Assembly: GCA_031213475.1 (NCBI GenBank)
Contig: JARUPZ010000023.1
Span: forward strand, 8,574,157 to 8,638,156
Length of the DNA stretch: 64,000 bases
Direction of reading: 5' to 3'
From: Nereocystis luetkeana
Taxonomy: Eukaryota; Sar; Phaeophyceae; Laminariales; Laminariaceae
Positions within the stretch are counted from its first letter, which is position 1; each line of letters begins with the position of its first letter. The position numbers and the translations under genes are program-made. The notes beneath the pieces are model-generated. The model made no database searches. It saw nothing but the letters and a program-made list of their open reading frames with translations, and was not told the DNA's origin. Shown one piece after another: positions 12,401 to 25,300 of the stretch.

Positions 12401-14035
12401 ACGCTGGAGGCGTGACCGCGTAGCTCGAACAGGGCGATGGGATGGCCTGTTTGCCGACTCTCGGCGTAAGGTCTGCGCCGGTTAAGAGCGCCCCGACTCC
12501 AAAGGCTGCCCGCAGATCTGCCCTCACCTTTGCTCGGAAGTTTCCACAAGACATGACCCCTGAAACCTACGGGTCGATGCTAAGGGTGGAAACGTCTTCG
12601 AGCTGCGTGATGCCCCCCCCAGTTCATTCGAAACCCCTCTATAGCTTTTACTGGACAACCCTGTTGCGTGTGTAACCGTCTGCACCTAAAACACGTGATA
12701 CAGGCCTGCCGACGATGAAAGCAAGCTACGCCGCTTCTACCTCCACTGGGGGTTGAAGGAGGCGTTCGTGAAAGCCGTCGGGCAGGGCCTGGGTTACGAT
12801 CTGCGCCGGATCTCGTTCGTGGCCGGCGACTGGCTGAGCTGCTGCTCCCTCTCTGAGGAAGACGACGATGTTGAGAGCCGACTGCGATGGTGTTCCTGCC
12901 CGCGGACGTCCGCCGCAACTACCGCCGCTGCCGCCGCCGCTGTCCCCGGGCGTTTGCTAAGCGGTGGTGATTCCGACGCGGTTGAACGGGGCGGCAAGGC
13001 ATCTGGTGGGGGCAGACCGGACACAGACCGCGATGGCATAAATAGTTGGGGACTGGAAGACCGCGCTGGCTGCGTGTGCGGGGTGGGTGAGGCGGCGGTA
13101 GAGGTAAGCTACGTACCAGGTATTTATGCAAAGTTGGAACCTGAGGAGGGGGGAAATTTGTGTTTGCAAACAGAGCGCTATATTCCGCCCATAAGGGCTC
13201 AAAAGGTTTCTCACCCCGGACAGATCATCTACTGTAGTTCATCACCTGCCGTTTTGAGAGGTTGTGCAGGATCTGCGGACATAGTACAGATCCAACCCAG
13301 AAACATTCGCTACTGCTGTAAATCGTGCAGACTGCGCTGGTCCCGCCCGGCAGCATGAGCTAGATATATGCGAGATCGGGGATGGGTCTTGCTTGAAATA
13401 TCGAGATCACGAAGTGGGAATGATCTGTAGATGATCTATCTGCAGATGATCTGTCCGAGATGCGATACGCTTTCTCGCCACGTGGGGTGCGTTTCTATGG
13501 TCGACATCACGCGTATCTCGTACAAACTTCCAATCTTCATCCCCGCGCTCTCCGCCCGATTTTAGTGTAGACGCAGAAACCCGCGTCTACGCTTTGCAAT
13601 GGCTCGGTACCATCATACTGCTGTATATGTACCCGTGCGTTTTCCATTGGTAAATAGTCAAAAGTGTAGAGAGCCATCGACTTCCCGCCCCTAGTGTTTT
13701 ATATTTGTCTGCTCCAATTATTGCGCATGCCTCCGAAGGTCGACGGCACGCTCAAAACAGACTGGTCGTTCCAGGTGTTGCCCTTCCCGAACGGTTACGC
13801 CGCATGCGTGGCGAGAGGTCCGCCGTCGGCGTGCTCCCCCTCCGGACAAGCGGCGGGAGTCATACGCGACCCGCACCCCGCGTCGGAGTTGCTAGCGCTC
13901 GGTCAGTCTTTGCCCCAGTTGCGTTTTCGAGCGGTGAAGCTGGCAGAGATCATCTCGAGAGAAGCAGCGGGGAAGCTGGTCGAGCTGAGCAGCGTCGGAG
14001 AACGGGGGGCCGAGCAAGGAGCAGAAGCACGATGA
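9456..14035 (+). CDS. 4'-phosphopantetheinyl transferase (AASDHPPT/Sfp type)
   Basis: The enzyme transfers 4'-phosphopantetheine from CoA to a serine of acyl or peptidyl carrier proteins. Exons are 9456-9716, 10426-10473, 11216-11347, 12078-12193, 12704-13103 and 13739-14035, giving about 417 residues (the family is usually 220-320). The family signature is complete in order: a DRNLALGSRLLQRAL block (exon 1), DIRRTPE (exon 2) running into RKPYF, NWNFNVSHHGQYVAIASEP (exon 3), the GVDLVD magnesium-binding motif (D151), TEHFTDTEWETIK (exon 4), FYLHWGLKEAFVKAVGQGLG with W201/K204/E205 (exon 5), and a C-terminal WSFQVL..ARGPP (exon 6). A Ser/Ala/Gly-rich insert of about 90 residues follows the catalytic core. 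Introns 1 and 4 appear to use GC donors. The start at 9456 is the first in-frame ATG; an acceptor before W-D-S near 9592 is an alternative. Confidence 0.92.
13235..13460 (-). repeat. Dispersed repeat family B, reverse copy
   Basis: It lies in the last intron of the PPTase gene. Family marks are 'gagaggttgtgcaggatctg', 'acagatccaaccca', 'cccggca.catgagct' and a GATC-rich end (GATGATCTATCTG, GATCTGTCCGAG). Further copies are at 28265, 42720, 46290, 49690, 53070, 59955 and 62465. Confidence 0.75.
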
Positions 14036-15837
14036 CGCGCGCGTGCTGTCTACGTACGATATTGGTGGTGGTCACCTTTTTAGCATCACCTAGTTCGGCT
14101 GGTGAAGGCTCCTCGCCTGAGGACCTACCTGAAAAATATCGACTGAATTCCTTTTGGGGTTTGATCTTGGATACTTTGGGGTGGAATAATATGGAGGCGT
14201 TGTCCGTTCTTCCGTGGGTGGAGAGGGGTAGGATGGAGACATGTCCGCCGCTTCGTCGATCGAGACGAGGACCGACCGCCCGACCGACCGCAGTCGGTTC
14301 GTGGTTGCGGCAGATGAGGTCCTCCTTGGCGACGCGTTTAAGGTTTTTGCCATAGTACCCGTCATATACCCTGTGTACCCTGTGTATAGGCTACCTATAT
14401 GTGCTCGACTGTTCATCGGGTTTTACGGTTTCAGTTGTTTGTAAAGTCAGTTATTAGGGGGGCAGAGAGGTGTTGTAGAGCTCCTCAAGGGGCGAACCTC
14501 ACTATTAATAGAATTTGGTGCGTCCTTACCGCATAATGTGTAGCATGCATCCGATGCCGAGATTGGTTGAAGGGCTTATGGCGGTAACTGCCCTCGAGGG
14601 CCTGCGTCTAGAAGGGCACCCACCCACCCACAGTTTGTTTCGTTTCGTTTTGTAGGCTACATCAGCGGTTCAGTCGGTCTGGAGTCATTGGGGGGTGAGA
14701 TTTGGTTTGGATTTCACTTTTTCCCCTTCTACGTACAAAGTGGATTTTTATGGTGCTTCCGGTTGCAACACGTACGTACAGTATATACAAAGAAAATGTT
14801 CGAACAAAAAAACGGGATGATTTGGTTCCCGAGTTCCAACGACCCATGAAGGCTAATCCTGCAAGCATACGGGTACACGTCAACAGGAATATTGCTACAG
14901 TATGATACGTGTATGGAAGACTTATTCTCCGGTCGGCGAAGCGCGGGGGGGCCTTCAGGCCTCAAAATGTAGGAAGAGTCAAGTCTCTCGCGAGGTGGGA
15001 GACTTGAGGCAAGGAGGGTGCCGTAGAAGCTCTTCCAAGGGCAGTGGGTGATCGAGGGCTTACATTTGGGGACCCTGCTTACAACCCTGCCCTCCAAACC
15101 CCTGCGGCGTAACAGTAACTAACTGTCGTCGGCCATGATGTTAGCGTACGTCACTGCCGGCGCCGCTGTTAGTAGCAGGCGCCGCGTAAACGGGGGTGAT
15201 CTGGGTCCGTTTAGAGAGGCGCCGTACTACTATCGCATACCGTACAGTAGTGGGAGGCCTCGGGAACAGAAGAAAACGATTTGAACTCGCGGTCGCAAAA
15301 AAAGGTGACATGTAATCTTGCACGATGTGGAACGTGATAAATTGCTGAGCGAATGGGCCGCGGGCGGCAAAAAACGAGCGCTGTTCGCAGTCACATTCCC
15401 TCGCCCCTCCCCTTCCCTCCCCTCCGGGTGAGGGTGAGGGCGTTTCAAAAAGCGGAACCGAAAACGAATGTGTTCCTCAGTGAAGTTTTTACGATAGTGG
15501 GGCGGGACATGCCAACAACTAGAGGCAATGACGCTACCGGAAAGGAAAAATGATGAGGTGGCAATTTTATCGTCTTTCGACTATATACGTATCGTACGTC
15601 GGTGCGCTGGTGACGGGGGTGAAAAACGTGGTGGTGGTAACGGTTCTCGCGGTCGACGTTTCACGGACCGACACTGTACGTACGCGAATATAGGAGGCGG
15701 TTCGCAAACGCAGGGTTCCGGGGGGGCGAAATGTTGCGCGGGTACTCGTACCTGTATACAACGGCCCAGCTGCGATGTAGCTCGCAGAGGTTTCGGGGCC
15801 GCCGTTCCGCGATCGACCTCTCTGCGCGCGGTACAAC
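14036..15837. other. Intergenic DNA 3' of the PPTase gene
   Basis: This should contain the PPTase 3' UTR at its left end. The rest has short frames only, one TATTAATA word near 14503 and several homopurine or poly-G stretches. I see no gene. Confidence 0.5.
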
Positions 15838-16690
15838 GGGCGGGGGGGGGGGGGGAGGGGGGGCGTACTCATTCATTGCCTGCGTTAGCCATTTGGCCAT
15901 TGACCACGCACCCCTTTCGGGACGGATCACGGGGGGGGGAGGTGTACTCGATAGGAGAGATGTACTCGATCTCATGCATGGCCTCGCATCCCTACAATGC
16001 CGGGACGGAGCATGTCGGGTTTTCACCGACCAGGCAGACATTGCTTGCACCAAGCGCGAAGCGCCGGGAGGTGTCCGGCGAGTCGCATGAAGGGTGAGCT
16101 GCATCCTACTAAAATGGGTCATTCTTATCGGAGAGCTTTTTTTCCAAATTTTCGACATTTTTTGCGCGCAATTTTTCAATCTTCCATATTTTCCTGTTTT
16201 TTTTTTTCCAAATATTAGAATGTTAACGAACTTGATATTTTTGCTTCTGGAGAATTTCACGAATAGTGACAGAACGCCTCCGTATATCGATACATATCTC
16301 CAATTATTTCCAAACTTTGGAAAATTTGGAAAAAAAGCTCTCCGATAAGAATGAGAAGGAGCCTAAGAACCGCTTGTGAGGCGGACTTGCATATGGATGA
16401 CAGCTTCAATGAGTTAATTCAATTTCCGGTGTAGGTAATTCCAGAGACAGCAATGGGAGTACTATGTAACTGCCTATTGGGTGCCTTACCTCGAACACTG
16501 CGTGATACGATCATTGCCAATTGTGTGGAGTAACGCATAAATGATCTAACTCGACAACCAGCTGTGGGCGACCGCCAACCAAAAAAAATGAACGGTACCC
16601 TGGTTGTCTAGCTCACGTAGTGAGTGGCATGTTTTACACAGTGTCGTTGCCAACCGACGCCAATCCAACCTATGTAAAATTGATGGGGGG
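15838..16690 (+). repeat. Dispersed repeat family A, interrupted by a younger element
   Basis: The copy starts in a poly-G run, then a 'gtactcatt..tgcct' module, 'gtactcgataggagaga', 'catgcatggcc', 'gcttgcaccaagcgcgaagcg', and ends near 'ccaatccaacctat' at about 16672. It is split at 16112-16362 by a 251 bp insertion absent from all the other copies. Confidence 0.85.
16112..16362. mobile_element. 251 bp AT-rich MITE-like insertion inside a family A repeat
   Basis: The subterminal inverted repeats match for about 27 bp: TTCTTATCGGAGAGCTTTTT near 16122 and its complement near 16331-16351, both continuing into CCAAA/TTTGG. Intact family A copies read CCTACTAAGAACC across the site. Here CTA (16109-16111) is repeated at 16363-16365, giving a 2-3 bp target duplication (TA or CTA). 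The core is AT-rich and encodes nothing. This fits a non-autonomous DNA transposon of a TA-targeting group. Confidence 0.85.
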
Positions 16691-16803
16691 GCTAAAATCA
16701 CAATGATCTTGGATGACCGGTCGGACCGCTTGCCTCTGTAGCATGATTCCGAGTTTTTCGATCTCCATCGCTCCTTTGTCGCAGTGGTGGCGGTGGACCA
16801 GAC

Positions 16804-17293
16804 ACCATGAACAACATACTCGCCTGATTGAGAGCGTAGTATCTGATTGAGAGCGAGATTGCGCGATACGCTGTAGCCGGACTACAGCTAAGAGGTGGAG
16901 CTTGCTGTTTAGCTTGAATTGAAGGGCTAGCCCGTAGCTTCAAGCCGCTACCCTGGTCATCGTGTGGGAGTCTCTCGTTGTGGAGCTACAGCCGGGAGCA
17001 GAAGCTACAGTAGAGCCCACCGCCCGCGGCGAAACAGTTTTGAGGCAGGAATAGCCAATCTGGGGAAATCTAGCAACTTGTCTAGCTCCTAGCTGCAGCA
17101 TCCGATGACGATGACACGCATATGCTCGCGACGCTGCTGACGAGACCTTCAATTTGCGCCGCTTCTTGGAATAGCCCGTCCCCTACTTACCAAGAAATGG
17201 CAAGAGGCGTCTGGACCCGAAATTTCAATTTATGTGGCTCTCGCTCTCAATCAGATACTTCGCTCTCAATCAGGCGAAAATGTTGTTCACGGC
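16804..17293. mobile_element. ~490 bp element with ~60 bp terminal inverted repeats
   Basis: The left end carries CCATGAACAACAT, then CGCCTGATTGAGAGCG and TATCTGATTGAGAGCGAG. The right end, around 17240-17293, is the reverse complement of all three in order. No transposase is encoded. It is probably a MITE. Confidence 0.75.
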
Positions 17294-18944
17294 CTATAAT
17301 ACATACTGTATATATCATCGTGCTTGTTTTTGATTGGGGTGTACGTCGCCAAAGCACCATCCTGCACAACGTGGTGTTCGATGGGTTCGCACGTGTCGGC
17401 TGGGTAATAGGCGTCGGCCTCGCGACCGCTATATATAGGGGGGGTGTGGAAACCAACGCCACGTCGCATTTCGGCGAGCGCGAGAGTCACTGCTACTACC
17501 ACCGCTGTGCGCAGAATGTGCCGTGTGTGAGAGAGCGCGGCTGTCGGCGGAGAGCACGAACGGGACTCGAGACATGTTCACGTGTCTTGGCGCATTGCGG
17601 ACCAGCCCTCCAGTTCTGGGCAGTACGCACGAAACAGGTCGACACAGCGTGCGTGGTCACCGTCGGCCACGCACTTGAGAGGTACCAGGTATTGGCTTAC
17701 TCTGCGCGTGACACGCGATGATGCGGCACGTCCAGCGAATACCCACAGCAGTAGTGTTACACGAATGAGGATGGAGCAAATGATTTGATTGTGAAGACAA
17801 GAACAACGCAACAACAGCGACTGCTAACGCCGGCCCCCCACACATCAAACACCCAACAGCGTTAAAACGAAAAGGATGGAGCAAGGATCTCATTGTAGAT
17901 CACAACTACAAAGTGACGACAGCGGGTGCTCACGTCCGCCCAACACAACAAAACAGCTGCGCAGGCCTACCAGGGAGTGCACGCCACCGCCTCTTCGCTG
18001 CGCTTACCCCTACTGTACTGTTAGCTTTCACGTTGCTCGTTTGTCGATTAGCGACACCAGTGACCGGATTTCGAACTTTTGCTGTTGTATTGTAGTTCCT
18101 GCTGGCCCGATAGTGCGCGGACAGGAAAGAAAAAAAAGAAGCATGCATCGTTCTTGTCCCGTACCGTCGCAGTGGTAGCTTTCCCCTGACAGCGGCTGCT
18201 ACGGACTACTAAAATACGATTACATGGGCGGCAACACACCGATCTACAATGAATCGAAACATCGAACACCCCCGGTCTATCGTCGTCGGAGAGCCGTCCC
18301 TCGTCTCGCCTGTCGCCCTGGATTATTTTTTATTTCTCGCCACCGCCAAAGCGAGAACACAAAGACAAGCTTATTATTATCATGCAACAACTTTCTCCCC
18401 CACCTGTACATACCCTTACACCGCGGCGCCCGAGAAAATCGAAAGCGCCTGGTACATAATGCGGTTCTGCTTGAGCTCACAGCGCTGCCGTCACGACGGA
18501 CTGGCGACAGCTCAGAGGGCGACATACGATGTTGCACCCACCAAACAAAAAAAAACATGCCCGCAAAAAGGCCAGCTTCCAGTCCTCATTGAAGCGCGCG
18601 GGGGGGGGGGGGGGGGTCGCCAAGGAGGAGCAGACGCGTGGCTCAGGCTATACGACACGCCAAAAAACGCGAGGCCATGTCCAGTACCTGGTACGGTGCA
18701 ACGTCACATCGACCGTCGAAAGAGGGAACATCACTCACTCGTCAACGCTCAGGGTCCGGCAGCGGACTAACACCGGTGGCCCACGCTCCAAACCACTAAC
18801 ACTATTCGGGGGCAAATGAAAATCTGCAACATGCATGTCCGTCGGTCCTGACGGGAGGAGGCTCGGGTGCCGCTGCGCCCGCAGGCGGCAGCTTCGAAAC
18901 AAAACAAGACCCCGTCAGACGCACCAAAACACGGAAGCAGGACC
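17294..18944. other. Intergenic DNA, no gene identified
   Basis: Longer open frames occur on both strands (for example 18249-18770 on +), but their translations are low in recognisable structure and are interrupted by a poly-G run at 18599. I found no splice-linked coding series. Confidence 0.4.
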
Positions 18945-19010
18945 GCCTTGACCCTTTTAGAGCTGCAGTCCCGTAGTGGGACAACACATTCGAAATTAGA
19001 GTCACATACA
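18945..19010. repeat. Foldback repeat family C, partial copy
   Basis: It has the half-element signature: 'acccttttagag', 'gcagtcccgt', 'gggacaa' and 'aattagagt'. It is the least complete of about seven copies in the window. Confidence 0.6.
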
Positions 19011-19350
19011 TGCTTCTTTGTAGTGCCGTGAGGTGCTATTTAAAGGTTGAAAGAGATTCCCGAACAGACACCGACGGGCCCCGAATGGCCAAGTGCCCCA
19101 ATTCGTGCGCGTTTTCTCCAGGCCACTCCCAGACAAGCGCGGCTGACACCCCTCCCGTACACAAACTTCACACAATATCGATGTGTCCACCCCTCAGAAG
19201 GAACAACTAACTTAACTGAACTGAGACGAGGCCCTCGGAACACAAAAATCAAAAGCCTCTTTATTCGACGAAACCCTCGGAACCCTCCAGCCGAGCTCAG
19301 GAGACGACCTCCTGCTTGGCCGTCTACAGCAGGAAACAGTTTCGCCCTTT

Positions 19351-22300
19351 TTAAGTTATGTACTTGGACCATTTCGCGGGATCCTTGGGTTTGTAGTGAA
19401 CGAAGGCGTTTGCGTAGAAATTTCCGTGGAACGAGGATGGTCGCCCGTGCACGCATGTCGCGCTCTCGTAAAGGACCAAGTCTCGCGGTTTCATCGTGAT
19501 GTTGTAATCGTTGCCCGCGTGGTCGTAGATCATCAGCGGCCAGTCTTCCTCGACGTCCTGAGTTGCACATAGGTTTCGTTTCGTGCCCAGGCGGGGCGCG
19601 TGCGGGGAGGAAGGGGAAGGCGGGAGAGGGGGGCGGGGGGGGTGACTCTTCTCGTCAAGGAACGGCAGAACGCGGCTCGAGACACTATACGCGTGTGGGA
19701 AGAGAAAAGAGTGAACGACACTGATCACAAGTTTAGATCATCCAGATCCTAACCGGCCGTTCTGAGACGATGAGTAGGATCTGCAGGGTACGAAGGAGAT
19801 ACGTCCTACTGTAGATCAAGCAGCTGATATGGCTCCCACCACGCAACACGAGCTAGATCATCAAAATCATACAGATCAGGGATCTATCTATCTATCTGCC
19901 CTGAAATATCTATATATATTGTGCACTGGGAACCGATGATCAACCCGATGTGTGTAAATTGTTCGATTTGGCGGCCCGTAGCCCGAAACTATCGAGTCCA
20001 TTGCCATCCCCTTTTTTGAGAACCTACTCATGCGAGTCTGTGGTATGCGATCGAACAAGCGCAACGAAGCGAGACACACGAAAAACGGGAAACCGCGAAA
20101 AACGCTAAGAAACAATACGCCGAAAACAAACAAGCAGACAGACAGAGCGGATAAAGAAAGGGAGCGCGGCGGTTGAGATACTTTATTCGCGCGTTTGGTT
20201 TTCCCCGCTTGTTTTGTCGTTTTCGCCTGCTCTGCTCGTCTCCTCGTCCTTTTTTTTTGCTATCATAAGGAGCGCTCACCTGGTCGACCTGCATGATGAC
20301 CGATACGGCATGCGTTGCACGCGTGTCCACGTGGTTCGCCAACCAGCTCGTGTTGGTGTACACGCGCACCCCGTAGCAGGCCGTCTGAACCAACTCAACC
20401 TGAACAGTTTAGGCGGTCACACGATACCAAAAAAAAACGGAGGTCCGTCGTCGAGGAGTCAATCGGTCGAGCACGCCACAGACGTGAAGCAAATATATAT
20501 ATCATGGTGCCACAACCGAGAGCGCGCGAGCACAAACGCAAGAAAGGTTTGCCATCTTTCTGCAAGTTCTCATTCTGGAGCACAGCCGCCGGCAGCATCA
20601 TATTCCAAGCAACCATATCGAAAGTTGGTAAACACAGGTAGGTAAAGGTGCCTTGCTGCTCAGCCTGAAACGTCAAGACGGTTACACAGACACAAGAAAC
20701 AAGAGTCCGTCGTCGAAGAGTCGGTAGAGCACGCAGCAAGGTATATTAGACGGTGCCACAACCGAGCGCTACGAGCGCAAAAGGGAAAACAAGATGCCAT
20801 CTCTCTGCAAGTTCTCTTCTGGAGAGAGACAGCCGACAGCCATCACATTTCATCACCCAAAGTCAAAAGTCGGCGACACAGCCTAGGTAAAGGTGCTTTC
20901 CTGGTGTGGTAAACCCGTACGGAGGGCGTGTTTTTTAGATGGTGTAGCTTCGGAAAGCCCACCTTCGTTATTTAGATACAACATTCTGGCATTTCACTCA
21001 AAACACACAAAACCGCGCACCTGCTGAATGAAATGTGTCTATGTACCTCGTCGTGCGCGGTTGAGCAGCTCAGCAAGTCGCGCAAAACCCGCGTGTGGAG
21101 TGTTTTGGAGGGTGCGGGGGCGACCCACATGAACATTTACAGATACCGTAGTGCCGCGTATCTCTTGGCTCTAGCTTTGCTTCATCTCTCGATACTTCTG
21201 CGTATCTCTTCGGTCTGATACTTCCTCTATCGATATTCCTGCGTATCTCTTCGGTCTGGTTTTCCTTTATCGATGTTCCTGCGTATCTCTTTCGATCTGG
21301 TTTTTCTTGATCTCTCGACGCACATTTCTGCGCACATGCCTCTTTGGTCTGGTTCTCCTTCATTCGCTTATATTTTCTCACTGCACACATGCATCTCTTC
21401 GGTTCGGTTTCTTCCTCACCCCCGACCATTCCTCGAGGATCGGCCTCAGTCCCTCGAAGATCTGCTCCTTCAGTTTCCCGTTCTCAGGTAGGTTCACCAT
21501 GTAGCTCGGTGCCTCGACGTTGTTGGTGAAGACGTTGTTCTGGCCCCACTTCTCCTTCTTCGGCGACTCTCTGCCGCCACAACCGTCGTCCGAAGACCAA
21601 TATAACCGGGGGGGGGGGGGGGGGGGGGGGGCGGACAACATTCAAGACAGTCCGGTTGCAGCACGAAGGTCAAGGCCGTACGACATATGCTCCAGCAAAT
21701 ACCAACTCTTCTTGCTCGGGGTAATCCTAGCTGCGATTATCGCAGCTGCTGCTGGAAGCGAATATAATCGATGACCGCGTTCACCCCCACCACCACCACC
21801 AAGAGAGTTCGCCACGCGTTGCGGCGAGGCCGTCCTTCGCGCAAAACGGGCGCCTATCGCCACACCCGCCGTCGCTGCCGATACAACCACGGAGAATTCG
21901 GACAAGACACGCTTTGTCTTCTACAGCCACTTACTTCTGACACGCATGCCCGAGTGCTAAACGCCAACCAGAAACAGACAAGGTGGCCCAACAAGCAATC
22001 GTTCGGCGTATTTTATTTTTCCAGAGGGCCGCGCGATACGCGATACGGGGATCGTCATGTACACGCGCTGCCATCACTCCATCGCAGCGCTCGTCTGCCG
22101 GTAAAGATCAACCTGTCTCTCACTTGTTCTCCTCGTAGTAGGTCTTCATTAGGTCCCACACGTCATCGGGGACGGTGGTCTTCTTAAAGCCCACAGAGGT
22201 GAACTGGGGCAGCCCTTCCGGTTGCCTCCTGTTGTTCACCAGCCGCCCATCGTCCATCTGCTTCCTTGCCTTCACCGAAGCGCTGTCGCTCTGCGCCGCG

Positions 22301-25300
22301 CAACACACGTTGGAAGAGCGAGAGGAATTAAAAAAAAAATGAAACAAATCAGTGAAACACGGTAAGGCCAGAAACGAAATGCAGCCTCTACACACTAGTC
22401 GAGACTTCTAGACCAATAAGGAAGACTACGCACGGCATTAGGGCTTCCGGTTTTTGGCAGATGAACGACCACGCCACAAAATAAAGCCCAACAGCTGCTA
22501 CATCGTCCGTCCGACACCGAACAGAAGCCTGTGGCCTGTGCCTCTCTCGCCCGCACTCTCTCCCGTGCCTGTCCTCCGTCGCAACACCGAACGAGCCGCT
22601 GAAGGCGAAGACCACCACAAAACAGTCCACTGCACCGACAAATGAGAGAGTAGCTTTTGCCTTTTACCAGGAGCCTCCTCCAACCCCCCCCCCCCCCCTC
22701 CCACTCCCACTCCCCGGCTCACGCCCCCCCCCCCCGCCCCCGCCCCTTCGCTCGCGCGCCTTGCCCCCCAACCACTATTTCACACGTCGGAATAGATGAG
22801 AGGATATGAGATGATGTGAGATGAGATCATTATATAGGTCTGTCGGGGTGGATAGGCCCCTCGATCGATATGATCTGGGCACGATCTAGACCACGTTTGT
22901 CGGGTGTTATCCGCTTGACGCATGCCGTCCGGCATGTGTGTCATTCATTGCGGCTCTTGCACAATATCTCGTATTGACTAAAACGAAACGGAGGATCTGG
23001 ACGGTCTACTGGTCTACAGTAGATCGATGATCTAGGGATCTGCGCGATTGCAGCTCTTGAAAAACCTGTCGCAGTGGAAAAATGATTAACTATTAATAGA
23101 AGGTACCTGGTATATATCAATGATCTCTACCGATGATTCATACCGATGGTCGAGATCAATGATCTAGATCGATGACCTATATCGGTGGTCTAGATCAATT
23201 ATCCCCACCAATGATCTCTATCGATGGTCTAGATCAAGATCTATATCAATGGTCTATATCGATGAGTCTATATCGATGATCTATATCGATTATCTATATC
23301 GATGATCTATATCGATTATCTATATCGATGTTATATATCGATGATCTATATCCATGATCTCCATCAATGTTCTATATCGATGATCTATATCGATTGTCTA
23401 GATCAATTATCTATATCGACGGTCTAGGTCAATCCTCTACATCGATGTTCTCTATCGATGGCTTGCATCAATGATCTCTATCGATGATCTCTGTCGATGG
23501 TCTACATCAACGATCTCTATCGATGATTTATGTCGATGATCTACGAGATTAACGATCTCTATCGATGATCTACTGTAGATCGCGATGTTCTATATCGATG
23601 ATCTACTGTAGATCGCGATGTTCTATATCGATGATCTACTGTAGATCATGATCTGTCCGATGCGTCTACGTACATACTGCAGCTCTTCTCCCTCACCGGC
23701 GTCTCAGCCCCCTCCGAATTTCCGCACGTCTCGGCGGTGCACGCCCTGTCCGCCACTGTGAACAGCCCGTGTCCGATCACCAAATGGCGCCCCACTTCTT
23801 CCTGGGTCTCCTTGTTCAGCGCAATGAGCATGGTGGTCTTGTAGCTCAGCATCCAGTTCTCCGTACCGGCTGCCAAGCTGGCACGATTACATACAAAAAC
23901 GGCAGGGTGAGTTTGGTGTGCGCGCCAATGGAAAAAAGGGGAGACTAAGAAACAATTCAAAACAGGTACCAACATCCATGGCGTGGCAGCGATATTTATG
24001 TAAAAAGCTCGTCAGCGAGTAAGCCGTTACCGGCTTCTCTCGTCGAGTGAGCCGTTCCCGGCCTCTCTCGTCGAGTTAGCCGTTACCGGTTTCTCTCGTC
24101 GAGTTAGCCGTTACCGCCTTCTCTCGTCGAGTTAGCCGTTACCGGCTTCTCTCGTCACGACGTTTCTCGGCGAAGAACAGAGGGAGGAAAAAGGGAGGAG
24201 GCGCCTCAACATGCTTCACCCTTTTAGAACCGCACTTTACACTAGTACCGCACATCGAGTCGAAATTCCAAGTCATCTGTCCTCGAAACGGGAGTGCAGT
24301 CCCGTTTTGAGGACAAAATACCTACAATTAGACTGGTTCGCCCCCGAAACGGGACTGCAGTTTGCCTTAGAAGGGTTGTAAGTTAAGCCGGCCCTCCGAG
24401 CCATTTTAGGGAGGGCATCAACACGTGTGTGTTCAATCGTCACGACACCAAAAACGGATACAAAATAAGCAATACCGTTTGGGTAACGCGCAAACAATCC
24501 GAAACGCTTCCCGCGCGAGCCTTTCTTCCCCAGGACCGACGTCGAAATGAACAAAAGCGCCCGCCAGCCAGCGAGTAAGCCAGCTAGCGAGCAAGCCAGC
24601 CAGCCAATCCATGCGGAAGCCACCACGACTCTTAGGCACAAAAAAAGGGCTACTGCAGTCATTTGCAGCAGTCTAGCCGCGCAAAGCTCGACTTGAGTAT
24701 TTTGGTTAGTTAGAAGGGATGACCTACCCACAATAGCCTACAATAGTCTACTGCAGTCTACTCAGTTAGCGCTGAAACCTACTGCAATATCATACTGCAA
24801 TCTACTCAGTCGGCACTGAAGTCTACTGTAGTACAATAGCCTACTGTATTCAACTCAGTCAACGCTGAACGCTACACTACAATAGTCTACTGCAGTCTAA
24901 TCATCGCTGAAACGCACTATTAATACAAAATAATCCTGAAATACTCAAGTCAGCGCTGAAACCTACTTGCAGGCAATAGCCTACTGTAGTCTACTCAGTC
25001 AGCGCAGCAACCTACTACAATAGCCTACTGTCGTCTACTCCGTCGTCGCTGAAACCCACTGCAGATACAGTACTAGCGCAACAGGTACCGAACGGTATTT
25101 TTCCTTCTGGCCAAAGAACAGCAGCAATATTTCCCTACCCTATCGGGGGGCATCAAAAGCGAACAAAAAAGTGCTGACAGAGAAAAAAAACTAAACACTC
25201 ACGTTCTGATGTGCGTGGGCTTCATGGGGTTGTCCCACCACTGGTAGTGAATGTCGAGCGGGTAGCCCACTTCGTTCACGACACCCACGGACACCTGCTG

